Below are positions 17,401 to 23,588 of a stretch of 23,588 nt of DNA, in pieces. The stretch is from CAZDET01 sp964504335 (lineage in GTDB: Bacteria; Bacteroidota; Bacteroidia; Chitinophagales; Saprospiraceae). The translations under genes and the position numbers were made by a program. Below the pieces are notes generated by a model, which did no database searches, was not told the DNA's origin, and saw only the letters and a list, made by a program, of their open reading frames with translations. The stretch spans positions 1-23,588 of the forward strand of contig CAZDET010000069.1 of assembly GCA_964504335.1 (NCBI GenBank), written 5' to 3'. Each line of letters opens with the position of its first letter. Position 1 is the stretch's first letter.

Positions 17401-17889
17401 AAGGGCTAGATCCCGCTCCTCCTCCAGCCGGAGAATGTCGGCGGCGCTCGCCCGGTTGTTTTGCTCCAGCCGTGCGATACGCTCCTCAAAGCGGCGCGTA
17501 ATTTGGCTTTCGGCAATCCCCCTGAAGTCCAGAATCGTGGAGGCCAGCTTCCCCTCTTCACACATGTAGACTTTCAGGGTAGTGGTCTGTTCGGCCGGAA
17601 TAAAGGTGTTGAGCTGGTCGGCATTCACCACTTCCAAACCGCGCTTTTGAATGGAAATATCTGCCTGATCACCGGATATCCGATTGAAAAAATCGAGGGT
17701 AAACTGGCCCAAATCATCGCTGATGGTCGGATTGGCAAAGGCTGCGGAGACGTCAGCTCCCTTTACGTATTGGAGTCTGCCCGTTTCTGTTTTGCTGTTC
17801 TGAATGGTGATCACCCCCTTGATCTGCGGCTGCGAAAACAGCAGCACGGTGGGCACCACCGCAACGATTACGAATAATAGGTGTTTCAT
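14437..17889 (-). CDS. Exported TPR protein with N-terminal carboxypeptidase-regulatory-like beta-sandwich
   Basis: The 1150-residue protein has an N-terminal signal peptide (MKHLLFVIVAVVPTVLLFSQ), so it should act in the periplasm. Residues 22-110 look like a CarboxypepD_reg-type beta-sandwich: IKGVITIQN, VKGADVSAAF, SDDLGQFTLDF and ISIQKRGLEV. A coiled coil follows (about 125-176, ITRRFEERIARLEQNN... to RKLAVINLDE). From about 185 to the end come many TPR-type helix pairs, such as AYQLFQENKIDEARTTI, LDFEGAFESYDKAIQA, LEKALNIYLKSLEL, FTRAIEYMEKCI and NFEEAIRYANLGLRIDP. TPR arrays bind peptides or proteins. The ATG at 17889 is 1 nt after the stop of the EAD11 gene, and the small ORF overlaps its end. 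It is probably the periplasmic sensing or scaffolding part of the system. The ligand is unknown. Confidence 0.88.
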   Translation of the reverse strand: MKHLLFVIVAVVPTVLLFSQPQIKGVITIQNSKTETGRLQYVKGADVSAAFANPTISDDLGQFTLDFFNRISGDQADISIQKRGLEVVNADQLNTFIPAEQTTTLKVYMCEEGKLASTILDFRGIAESQITRRFEERIARLEQNNRASAADILRLEEERDLALRQYKNLARKLAVINLDEEPTFYTRAYQLFQENKIDEARTTIKNADLERQLAETKGSLELGRQLTAAAQKRIEGIANTYVLDAQMALADLDFEGAFESYDKAIQASDTTIIVHNFEYADILTSQYQLEKALNIYLKSLELSKDNLPLLAYNQFLIATTYLGRSEFTRAIEYMEKCIGNYSLLAEKNPEDYLPFLGVASQMMSLIYLYSGDEASHISFAKEGIHIFRQLADQQPDRYEPYLAWGMISGNQALEEGGVDSLLQLSRKLTQSNGEMYEVFVAISLFLKSLEEISMGDGQISAEDIEAFEARVLVYLEEAFAITKRQLATVQSTAPNFNLIINNPNSLAEFDDILPQADMKANMLFSYVGAFSGFSAWVFSTPDTSSNFWKLSRDVLDVSIAKCRVLMRLNPDRYTPHFIEMGSLLGVFYSREGAFEKAIALLDECYLKTDTLFQRDQQAFELILSVNRTFFGLAHGMYYAMNGTFREGMNRENLLKVFENSKQTLQKYEGMAEIILGMSIIEQWEAALQKSFYPEFLASLAYRDLETLIGLSYSRNDYLSTLYYSKKRLEVLEDLVSKYFVVDKAIELLEEYDTWIELYAELESYDSVMLVSNKQVELAEHIWLATESDELKEQLAVESGNNAWYNALLGNFEEAIRYANLGLRIDPDETWINTNLALGYLGNEDFDSALRLYAEYYNSVFDEESGQSFREVFMGDLDSLEVAGTIPDAELLKRARKVLDRPGRMPKDLLGGIRSLRQLHESYERAKLTGDPALYQSAAEGYERFLQQSIFLMYFKPDFERIILQLADCYRKSNWDLAQLPLPDNGLLLAQTASSINLRAVNSHKYAATKEYDDLIFHAQLALRLREQAEQLAPSQQGGRPRALVIYAGNLATYHLFSGAFAEGLALLEQEWEASPDQLWLVSKLIVAHILNDDLETARTLYQRYVDEPYSRFDSFKSLKERVSYDLYKLRKSNLKQESIRKAVTAMGLYE

Positions 17890-17890
17890 G

Positions 17891-19015
17891 TCAGTGTTGT
17901 TTTAGTAGTACGGGTATTTCTTTTTTCAATCCCGGATACACCTTTCGGCTCCAGAGGGCATATCCTTCTTTTGATATCGTTAGTGTTTGCTCTTCTTCCT
18001 GATACTCATTGGGAATCGCCAGTTTAAATCGTCCGTTCGCATCCGTCACACCCGAAACTTGCCCGCCCTTGATTTGGACCATTGCGGCTTCCACGAATCG
18101 GTCGTTTTCGTCCCGAACTTGGCCATACAGTTCGGATAAGCTCCCATCCGGCTCGATTTCCAAATTGATGTAACTCTCATCCAGGGCAAAGGAAATGCGG
18201 TTTGAGTCTGTTTGAACGAACTGCCAGCCCGAAAGATTCAGTTCGGCCGTCACTTCCTCGTTTTTATACTCGGAAGGAATATTCTTGAAATCAGCGATAC
18301 CCTCCCTATCGATTTCACTTTGTTCGAGCCCGGCGCCTAATTGCAATTTAACGACCCCGACCTGCTTTGGATTGTACTCCCACGACCGGGTCTGGGGCTT
18401 CAGTACAATACTGAAATTCAGAGAGCCACAATTGTTGAAGGAATTGGCAATGGCCGGATTCATCAAATACACCAGAGCAAAAACGCCGAGTGCGCCACCA
18501 CCAGAAATGATTTTCTTGTATTTCAACTCAAAAAAACCAGGAATAATTGCCGCAATACCCGCCACTCCAATCGACAGGATCGTGCGGAAAGTAGAATACT
18601 GAAGCTCCGTCGGGCAGGGTAAAAAAAGAACGGTAAAAAAGACGAGCAACAGGCAGATGGTCCCGAAAATAAAGAGCAGCTTTTTGTTGTCTAATAGCGA
18701 CGTAGAACCGGAAGAAGGCGGTTTGGTAGTTGTACCGGTTGGATCGTAATCGTTTAGATATTCCGTCAGCGACAGGATCGAAAACCGAAGCTGATTCCGT
18801 TGCAGGTCCAGCGTTTCTTTCTTGGTGGTTCCCCGCAGTTGTTCGAGTTCGAATTGCCGAAGCTTTCCCTTTTGAAAGTCAACTTCCTTCTTCAGGCTCC
18901 CGTCTCCGAATGCTTCAGCTACTGCCAACAATTGATCCAGGGCCTTCCCCAACTCATCTTTCCGGACCAATGCAATGATTTCCTCCTTTTTCCCTTCCAG
19001 CATGTTGTCTAGCAT
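17891..19015 (-). CDS. Membrane protein with N-terminal EAD11-like effector-associated domain and C-terminal beta-sandwich
   Basis: In this 374-residue protein, residues about 5-90 fit effector-associated domain 11. They show EEIIALVRKDELGKALDQLL, then LKKEVDFQKGKLRQFELEQL with the RGT motif (61-63), and LQRNQLRFSILSLTEYL. EADs are small homotypic-interaction domains that connect parts of bacterial conflict systems. A Ser/Thr/Pro linker (92-106) leads to three hydrophobic spans (about 112-133, 145-165 and 168-190). The C-terminal half (200-374) is beta-rich. Its last 75 residues (LYGQVRDENDRFVEAAMVQI, SGVTDANGRFKL, ISKEGYALWSRKV) fit a carboxypeptidase-regulatory-like fold. With the EAD in the cytoplasm, three spans put this tail in the periplasm. 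It is the first gene of the operon, with a promoter-like site 35 nt upstream. The EAD11 call is from pattern memory. Confidence 0.82.
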   Translation of the reverse strand: MLDNMLEGKKEEIIALVRKDELGKALDQLLAVAEAFGDGSLKKEVDFQKGKLRQFELEQLRGTTKKETLDLQRNQLRFSILSLTEYLNDYDPTGTTTKPPSSGSTSLLDNKKLLFIFGTICLLLVFFTVLFLPCPTELQYSTFRTILSIGVAGIAAIIPGFFELKYKKIISGGGALGVFALVYLMNPAIANSFNNCGSLNFSIVLKPQTRSWEYNPKQVGVVKLQLGAGLEQSEIDREGIADFKNIPSEYKNEEVTAELNLSGWQFVQTDSNRISFALDESYINLEIEPDGSLSELYGQVRDENDRFVEAAMVQIKGGQVSGVTDANGRFKLAIPNEYQEEEQTLTISKEGYALWSRKVYPGLKKEIPVLLKQH

Positions 19016-19049
19016 TTACTGCTTTATTCGCCATCTAAACAGGCTCTTA

Positions 19050-19057
19050 CAAATCTA
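19050..19057 (-). promoter_or_regulatory. Promoter -7 element for the EAD11-TPR-CHAT-STAND operon
   Basis: The minus strand reads TAGATTTG, an exact match to the Bacteroidota -7 consensus TAnnTTTG, 35 nt upstream of the first ATG of the operon. A TTG about 25 nt further upstream could be the -33 element, but the spacing is longer than usual, so the call is moderate. Confidence 0.4.
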
Positions 19058-19224
19058 CTTTTCCTTGGTGACTTTCCCCATACAATACGTCCTAAAGTAG
19101 GCTCCCCTCGTTTAGGAGGGTTTGTGCCGGTATTTATATTCATTCGGGCAGCTTCAAAGTAAGTTCCCCAATCCGTACATTGCCCAAAAAAGCCAACATC
19201 ATGTTTCACCCAAAAAAGAGAGAG

Positions 19225-20148
19225 ATGCTCAAGTCACTCTTTACGCTGACCTTATTGTTATCTATTCTGCTCTCCGCTTCGGCTCAAACCGAAGAAGAAT
19301 TGAAAGCGCTGAAAAGCGAAAAAGAAGCCGAACTGTCTACGTTGCAGGGCCAGGTGGACGCCGTCAAGGCCGAAATCGCCGGCATCGACCAGCAATTGCT
19401 CGTCTTTCCGAGATGGGAAACGGGCGCGTTTGGCATCATCGGAGTCAACCTAAACGGCTTCAACGACTGGTTGTCAAGGGATCAGCCAAACAGTTCCTCG
19501 GTGGGGCTGAGCTTCAGTGCCAATGCCTTTGCCAACTACATTACCCCCAAAACTTTCTGGCGCAACGGGGGCAACCTGAATATCGGATTCGCTCAACTCC
19601 GGGAAAAGGACGCTGACGGCAATACCATCGACGAAACGGAATTGCGCTCGCCGGACGTGATCAACTTCACCTCCCTGTTCGGATACAAGCTATCAGAAAA
19701 AATTGCCACCTCCACATTGGCCGAATACCGGAGTACGATCCTGGAAAACTTCAATGACCCCGGCTATCTGGACATTGGTGTGGGTATCACCTGGACCCCC
19801 ATCCCCAATCTGGTCGTAGTTGCCCATCCGCTGAACTACAACTTCGTCTTTGCCGACGAAGGCACCAACTTTGAGTCTTCCCTGGGCGCAAAGATTCTAG
19901 CCGATTATACCAAAGAGGTATTTACGGGCGTCAACTGGAAATCCAACCTTTCCTACTTCCTGAGTTATCAGGACAGCGATTTCTCCAACTGGACCTGGGT
20001 AAACGGAATCGCCTTCCAGGCGCTTAAAAAAGTTGGAGTGGGGATGGAACTAGGCCTGCGAAACAACAAGCAGGAAGCCCTCGCCATGGAGGTATCGGAT
20101 AATCCGCTACAGCTTTATTACGTGATCGGACTGACCTATAGCCTCTGA
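19225..20148 (+). CDS. DUF3078 family protein, secreted / outer-membrane
   Basis: I start at 19225 (MLKSLFTLTLLLSILLSASAQ), which gives a proper signal peptide preceded by AAGAGAGAG. ATGs at 19180 and 19201 would only add a basic leader. The mature protein begins with a short coiled coil (TEEELKALKSEKEAELSTLQ). It continues with the DUF3078 pattern: W-E-T-G-A-F-G-I-I-G-V-N-L-N-G-F-N-D-W, LSFSANAFANYIT, WRNGGNLNIGFAQLR, VINFTSLFGYKLS and the final LYYVIGLTYSL. Members are Bacteroidota proteins with many beta strands, thought to be outer-membrane barrels of unknown role. It is transcribed away from the EAD operon, and its relation to that system is only one of position. Confidence 0.85.
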   Translation: MLKSLFTLTLLLSILLSASAQTEEELKALKSEKEAELSTLQGQVDAVKAEIAGIDQQLLVFPRWETGAFGIIGVNLNGFNDWLSRDQPNSSSVGLSFSANAFANYITPKTFWRNGGNLNIGFAQLREKDADGNTIDETELRSPDVINFTSLFGYKLSEKIATSTLAEYRSTILENFNDPGYLDIGVGITWTPIPNLVVVAHPLNYNFVFADEGTNFESSLGAKILADYTKEVFTGVNWKSNLSYFLSYQDSDFSNWTWVNGIAFQALKKVGVGMELGLRNNKQEALAMEVSDNPLQLYYVIGLTYSL

Positions 20149-20184
20149 TCACCTAACCAAACCTCCAAACGGCTTGTTAGAAGC

Positions 20185-20493
20185 TTATCCTAGTAAAGAC
20201 CAGATTCGGATACCCTTCCGAACCTGGTCTTCTGGTTTGCGCAGCTCTAAGAAGCAGCGATCAAGCCCTAAGCCCCATTCCCGTTCCGACGGCAATTTCT
20301 TGATAAAATCGGTCGAATTGAAAAACTCCTTTAGTACGACTATCGTTTTGATCGCGCAGGAACCAACGACCTCGGCAATGCCACCGTGCAATAGGGTTTG
20401 AATAAACGATTGGCCGATAAATGGCACTTCCAAGCGGGTGCTTAACTCCAACGAAATAAACACTTGATGATTCGGCCCCCGAAGTCCATTCAT
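20185..20493 (-). CDS. Possible small hypothetical protein
   Basis: A 102-codon frame from an ATG at 20493, reading MNGLRGPNHQVFISLELSTR, then FIGQSFIQTLLHGGIAEVVG and CAIKTIVVLKEFFNSTDFIK. Composition and codon pattern look protein-like, with well-spaced hydrophobic positions and several RNY codons. Nothing is recognised, and a competing minus-strand frame (20261-20527) overlaps it. Its last 15 codons coincide with a strong hairpin at 20196-20231, which is more typical of non-coding sequence. It may be a real orphan gene or chance. Confidence 0.33.
   Translation of the reverse strand: MNGLRGPNHQVFISLELSTRLEVPFIGQSFIQTLLHGGIAEVVGSCAIKTIVVLKEFFNSTDFIKKLPSEREWGLGLDRCFLELRKPEDQVRKGIRIWSLLG
20196..20231. 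terminator. Long imperfect hairpin downstream of the DUF3078 gene
   Basis: AAGACCAG-a-TTCGGA (20196-20210), a loop of TACCCT, then TCCGAA-c-CTGGTCTT (20217-20231). This gives a 14-bp stem with one mismatch, 48 nt after the DUF3078 stop. The minus strand has TTTAC right after the stem and the plus strand CTGGTTTG, so the U tract is weak. It probably terminates transcription of the DUF3078 gene and perhaps works in both directions. Confidence 0.5.
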
Positions 20494-20553
20494 TGGGGAG
20501 CTGTAATAAAAATTGGTTCTCTGACAATTATCGAACCTTTACAACCAACCAAT

Positions 20554-21225
20554 ATGAGAAACACTTTCCTGATTGTGCTGCTCACTTCCCTGGCTCTTGG
20601 ATGCGGACCATCCACTAAACTAATGACGTCCTTGGAAGCACCCGAAGTGCAGCCCAAGAAATACAATAAACTGGCGGTACTCGCCTTTTTGCCGGCTAGA
20701 ACGAACCGGGCAGTTGTAGAAGAAGCCGTCGAGCAAGCCCTGCTGGACGAAGGAATCAAAGGCAGAGTGACTTTTGACATGTTCCCTTTGGCAGGGGATC
20801 GGGATATAATCGAGAAGATGGATCTTAATCCGGAAGAATTGAAAGCCGTAATACGTCAAAAGGTAACTGATAACAACATCGACGGTTTACTGACCATCAG
20901 CCTGTTAGATACACAGAGTGAAGAGCGATACGTAGAAGGTGCTAGCTTTACCGTAGGAGTGCCTCTCTACGCGGTTGACCCCATCTATGCCTACACCTAT
21001 TACGATTATTACACCTACGCGTATAGGACGGTTTCTAAACCTGGATACTACGTCCAATCAACGACCTATTTCCTGGAAAGCAACCTCTACGATATTGCCT
21101 CCGAAAGACTGCTTTGGACGGGGCAAACCAAGACGAAAGATCCTTCTTCTATAGCAAAAGAAGCGATAGCCTTCGGGAAGATCATCGTCCAGGATATTCT
21201 GCGCAAAAAGATAGTTGCGAGGTAA
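20554..21225 (+). CDS. Uncharacterised lipoprotein with a tyrosine-rich segment
   Basis: The frame is open from 20464, but the real start is the ATG at 20554. It gives a lipoprotein signal, MRNTFLIVLLTSLALGCGPS, with Cys17 as the lipidation site. The mature part (206 residues) has KKYNKLAVLAFLPARTNRAV, a helix (VEEAVEQALLDEGI) and NIDGLLTISLLDT. Residues 139-172 contain about 13 tyrosines in 34 positions. After this come FLESNLYDIASERLLWTGQT and a C-terminal helix. The alternation of strands and helices with D-x-x-S-x-x-L-L-W-x-G resembles small periplasmic lipoproteins that accompany envelope machines, but I cannot name the family. It is followed 124 nt later by the barrel gene, which may share its function. 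Confidence 0.82.
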   Translation: MRNTFLIVLLTSLALGCGPSTKLMTSLEAPEVQPKKYNKLAVLAFLPARTNRAVVEEAVEQALLDEGIKGRVTFDMFPLAGDRDIIEKMDLNPEELKAVIRQKVTDNNIDGLLTISLLDTQSEERYVEGASFTVGVPLYAVDPIYAYTYYDYYTYAYRTVSKPGYYVQSTTYFLESNLYDIASERLLWTGQTKTKDPSSIAKEAIAFGKIIVQDILRKKIVAR

Positions 21226-21349
21226 TCCAATAACTATCGCAAATTCGTCATACCCCTTGTAGTACTGGGAGGTATACCTAAAACGGAGTGGTTTGGGTAT
21301 AGATTAAGCTGGACAAGCAAACTACTCAAGTTTAAGAACTCGTTTTACC

Positions 21350-22081
21350 ATGAAGCAATTAATCATTTTCGTCTTTGTTCTATTCTCCGTTGGGGCCCTT
21401 CAGGGGCAGGCGGTTGAAGCTTCGAAAAAGCGTAAAAATGTAGTCAAGGTAAATGCGCTGGCACTTACCCTTGTTAGAACCAGTACGTTGTCTTACGAGC
21501 GAAGCTTGAATGACCAAATGTCGGTTGCTGTAGGATTTGGCCGCCGGTTTAAAGGCAACCTACCCAGCTTTGTCAGTAGTGAACAATTTGGGCTCACCTT
21601 TGATAATACCGGCCTGGACGGATATGTATTACACGGCGATGTAAGGTGGTATTTGCGCAAGTGCGAACAAAATCAGGTAATGGACGGATTTTACGTCGGA
21701 GGATACTTGAAGTACAACCGATTTAGCTACAGTGCAGACGTCACTTTTGAGAATGAAGGAGAGGTATCTAACAATTTCACGGATGCGAATTTATCAGATT
21801 TCGGTATTGGGGTAGCGTTGGGCTACCAATTACGCCTTTGGGAAAGGGTAGTAGTCGATTTTCTATTTCTAGGACCACGCAGTTCCCGGCTCGGATTAGA
21901 CTTCGAGTTTGAAGAGCCAATTTCCCAGGAATTTTTGGATGCTTTGTCCGATAACATCAATGATGTGTTAGATCGATGGGGGCAAGACGGGCTCGACCTC
22001 GAAGCCGGAGATGTAGATGCCAGCGCCACGTTCAATACATTTAACCTTCGATATGCGATTTCAATCGGATTTGCATTTTAA
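21350..22081 (+). CDS. Outer-membrane beta-barrel protein (DUF3575-like)
   Basis: The 243-residue protein starts MKQLIIFVFVLFSVGALQGQ, a signal peptide. Alternating amphipathic strands follow: VVKVNALALTLVRTSTLSYE, MSVAVGFGRRFKG, VLHGDVRWYLRKCE, FYVGGYLKYNRFSYS, FGIGVALGYQLRL and the terminal FNLRYAISIGFAF. The last residue is Phe, the usual signal for insertion by the Bam machine. The pattern fits small barrels of the DUF3575 or outer-membrane beta-barrel families of Bacteroidota. An acidic loop (FEEPISQEFLDALSDNIND) lies near residues 190-225. The role is unknown. The gene converges on the next gene with 40 nt between. Confidence 0.8.
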   Translation: MKQLIIFVFVLFSVGALQGQAVEASKKRKNVVKVNALALTLVRTSTLSYERSLNDQMSVAVGFGRRFKGNLPSFVSSEQFGLTFDNTGLDGYVLHGDVRWYLRKCEQNQVMDGFYVGGYLKYNRFSYSADVTFENEGEVSNNFTDANLSDFGIGVALGYQLRLWERVVVDFLFLGPRSSRLGLDFEFEEPISQEFLDALSDNINDVLDRWGQDGLDLEAGDVDASATFNTFNLRYAISIGFAF

Positions 22082-22121
22082 CGGTAAAGGACCTATCTAA
22101 TCACTTTGATTGTATGCACTT

Positions 22122-22673
22122 CTAATTTTTTCTTGGCAGCGGCGAATAATTGTCAATCGTCCAGCTTTCTCCGTAGATCGATTCGTAGGTAATTTCGATA
22201 ATCAGGTCTTCGCTATTCAGGATATCCCTAAATTTATTCGCCCCTTCGATCGTGTTGCTAGGTAGACCTACAGACTGCGCCCAGTCCGAATCGTGCAGGC
22301 CGTACAGCGTAATTTGTTCGTTGGCCGGGATGAGCCGCCCCGGGTACAAGTCCGAATTGTAGATCCAGATGGAATCCTCCGGCGTCAGTTGCGTTTCCAG
22401 ATAGGCAGTGATACTCTCGTAGGAATTGCCGGCCGAGTCCGTAACTGCTACCTCCCGGATGAGTGCGGGCCCAACCCCGTTGTTGAGGAGCATAAACCGA
22501 TAATCTGTCGAGCCGGAGCCCGCATTGACCAGCATCATGTGCGGATAAACTGACATGAATTGCTGTTGTCGAATCAAGTTGGTCTGGTAGATGAACACCA
22601 GCAGGGTGATGATGCTGATGAGCACGGGCGTGTAGTGGAGCAGTTGGTTGCGAATGGAATCATTGTTATTCAT
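22122..22673 (-). CDS. Membrane-anchored hypothetical protein
   Basis: The 183-residue protein has an N-terminal hydrophobic anchor (LLHYTPVLISIITLLVFIYQ) that lacks a cleavage site, followed by a soluble beta-rich domain. This domain includes YPHMMLVNAGSG, FMLLNNGVGPALIREVAVTD, QITLYGLHDSDWAQ and IIEITYESIYGESWTIDNY. The N-N-G-x-G-P-A-x-I pattern followed by an ITYESIYG strand is seen in many small membrane-attached proteins of unknown function. It starts 39 nt after the end of the DUF6624 gene and is probably co-transcribed with it. No enzymatic motif is visible. Confidence 0.72.
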   Translation of the reverse strand: MNNNDSIRNQLLHYTPVLISIITLLVFIYQTNLIRQQQFMSVYPHMMLVNAGSGSTDYRFMLLNNGVGPALIREVAVTDSAGNSYESITAYLETQLTPEDSIWIYNSDLYPGRLIPANEQITLYGLHDSDWAQSVGLPSNTIEGANKFRDILNSEDLIIEITYESIYGESWTIDNYSPLPRKN

Positions 22674-22712
22674 GGTGTTTTGATTCTAAAAATGGCGTTA
22701 TGATGGCATCAC

Positions 22713-23588
22713 TTATTCAATGCCGTATTTGTCTGCAATAGTATCTCTGGTGGCTTTATCCGCCAACTCAAACCCAAATCCACTTTGGCTGCCAAACACC
22801 TGGTAGCCGTACCGAAGGCCATAGTAACGATCGATCAGCATCTTTAGGGGAACTAACTCCAACTCCCCTTTCTGTACTGCGGCATGAACCACCGGTAAGT
22901 AGCGTTCCATCATATCCACATTGGAATGCTGAATGACAGCCCACATGGTACTTTCGTACCGCTTCCCCACAATGGACCTGCCGACATAGCTCTTATAAAC
23001 TCCATAGAGGGAGTCGATTAGCTTTTGATTTTCCAGATCCAAAGTGCGTTGTTGCTCCTTGTCGTTATCTCCTTCCACGGTTCGGTATTGCTGATCTGCC
23101 TGTTCGATCCGGTCCATAAGCACGACTAATGCTTCATCCAGGTTGAACTCCTCTACGTACGCTTGCAGATCGAATGTCTCTTCTTTCGGTGGCTGATTCT
23201 GCCGGCATTCTTGCTCTCTTTTCAGCCATTGGGCCCTCACCGGGAGGTATTTATCGGTTTCCACGACGGTTTCCTTGAATGCGATGAAGTATTCACAACT
23301 TCCTTCGGTGTCTTTCAGCTTTTGAAACGCCAGTTGGATATTCTCGGGGCTTTCCTGCAGGGTTAGGAATGCCGATAAGATGTTGAAATAGTCAGCGTAA
23401 TTAAAATTAGCCGGATCATTTTTGGTGGCCGATTTGGTCTCTCGCAACACCATGGTGCCAAAATCGAACGCTCGATCACTTAGGTCCGCCGTTTTTGAGG
23501 GTTGATAGTCTAGAATTTGCGCTTCAAAATCATCGTATGTAAAGGTACTTGCCGGTTCTTGTGCCTGACAATTCCAACACACAAAAAG
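22713..23588 (-). CDS. DUF6624 family protein, secreted (5' end cut by window edge)
   Basis: The frame stays open to the window edge. The first codons read LFVCWNCQAQEP, the end of a signal peptide, so the true ATG lies just outside and the GTG at 23582 is not the start. A helical N-terminal part with several Cys (GSCEYFIAFK, REQECRQ) is followed by a C-terminal domain: MWAVIQHSNVDMMERYLPVV, AVQKGELELVPLKMLIDRYY and YQVFGSQSG. This matches DUF6624, an uncharacterised domain recognisable by its QHS...Y-L-P and D-R...Q-x-x-G-S/T-Q motifs. About 292 residues are visible. Its role is unknown and the export is inferred from the signal remnant. Confidence 0.82.
   Translation of the reverse strand, partial: LFVCWNCQAQEPASTFTYDDFEAQILDYQPSKTADLSDRAFDFGTMVLRETKSATKNDPANFNYADYFNILSAFLTLQESPENIQLAFQKLKDTEGSCEYFIAFKETVVETDKYLPVRAQWLKREQECRQNQPPKEETFDLQAYVEEFNLDEALVVLMDRIEQADQQYRTVEGDNDKEQQRTLDLENQKLIDSLYGVYKSYVGRSIVGKRYESTMWAVIQHSNVDMMERYLPVVHAAVQKGELELVPLKMLIDRYYGLRYGYQVFGSQSGFGFELADKATRDTIADKYGIE

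Noticed and set aside
19024..19209. 61-codon minus-strand frame upstream of the EAD11 gene
   Set aside because: It covers the promoter region between two divergent genes, has no protein-like pattern and contains the TAGATTTG promoter motif.
1..23588. CRISPR arrays, tRNA or rRNA genes, transposases, integrases
   Set aside because: I saw no regular spaced repeats, no cloverleaf-like segments and no recombinase motifs. The only exact long repeat is the 55-bp assembly duplication.

Overview
The window looks like a draft-assembly contig from a Bacteroidota bacterium, probably a Saprospiria/Lewinella-type marine lineage. The phylum call rests on secreted proteins whose signal peptides end in ...AQ or ...SQ, a DUF3078 protein, outer-membrane barrels, many lipoproteins, weak Shine-Dalgarno sites and a TAnnTTTG-type promoter. 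The class is an inference. Two 100-N scaffold gaps (4572-4671 and 5728-5827) break genes, and one of them is flanked by an exact 55-bp duplication that shows it is an assembly artefact.

Layout. (1) 1-4082, minus strand: an OmpA-DUF2135 envelope protein, a SnoaL-like protein, a two-module VOC protein and a D-aminoacylase-type amidohydrolase, closely spaced. The amidohydrolase leaves the window near its C terminus. (2) 4212-5173, minus: a VOC/glyoxalase protein overlapping a SAM methyltransferase that is interrupted by the first gap. (3) 5174-6161: a hairpin-rich intergenic stretch followed by a hypothetical gene broken by the second gap and by a frameshift. (4) 6169-8669: a CHAD protein (minus) and a secreted class C beta-lactamase-fold serine hydrolase (plus). 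(5) 8686-19015, minus: a five-gene operon, the main point of interest. (6) 19225-23588: DUF3078 protein, small lipoprotein, outer-membrane barrel, a membrane-anchored protein and a DUF6624 protein, all ordinary envelope genes of this phylum.

The operon at 8686-19015 reads, in order of transcription: a membrane protein with a cytoplasmic EAD11-like death-effector domain and a predicted periplasmic beta-sandwich tail; a 1150-residue exported TPR protein that starts with a similar beta-sandwich; a 52-codon GTG-start ORF whose start overlaps the preceding stop (GTGA); a CHAT caspase-like protease with an intact His/Cys dyad and a 430-residue unrecognised C-terminal region; and an nSTAND-type ATPase with one membrane span and a large WD40 propeller region. 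Junctions are 1 nt apart, 4 nt overlapping, 71 nt apart and 1 nt overlapping (TGATG), so the genes are very likely co-expressed. The gap before the CHAT gene holds an 8-bp inverted repeat around a TATATTTA motif.

My interpretation is that this is a membrane-spanning conflict or programmed-cell-death system. Periplasmic TPR, beta-sandwich and possibly WD40 parts would sense an envelope signal, the EAD11 and STAND ATPase parts would relay it, and the CHAT protease would be the effector. The individual domain families are known from prokaryotic immunity and apoptosis-like systems. The exact five-part layout, the small ORF and the periplasm-facing sensors are the parts that may be undescribed.
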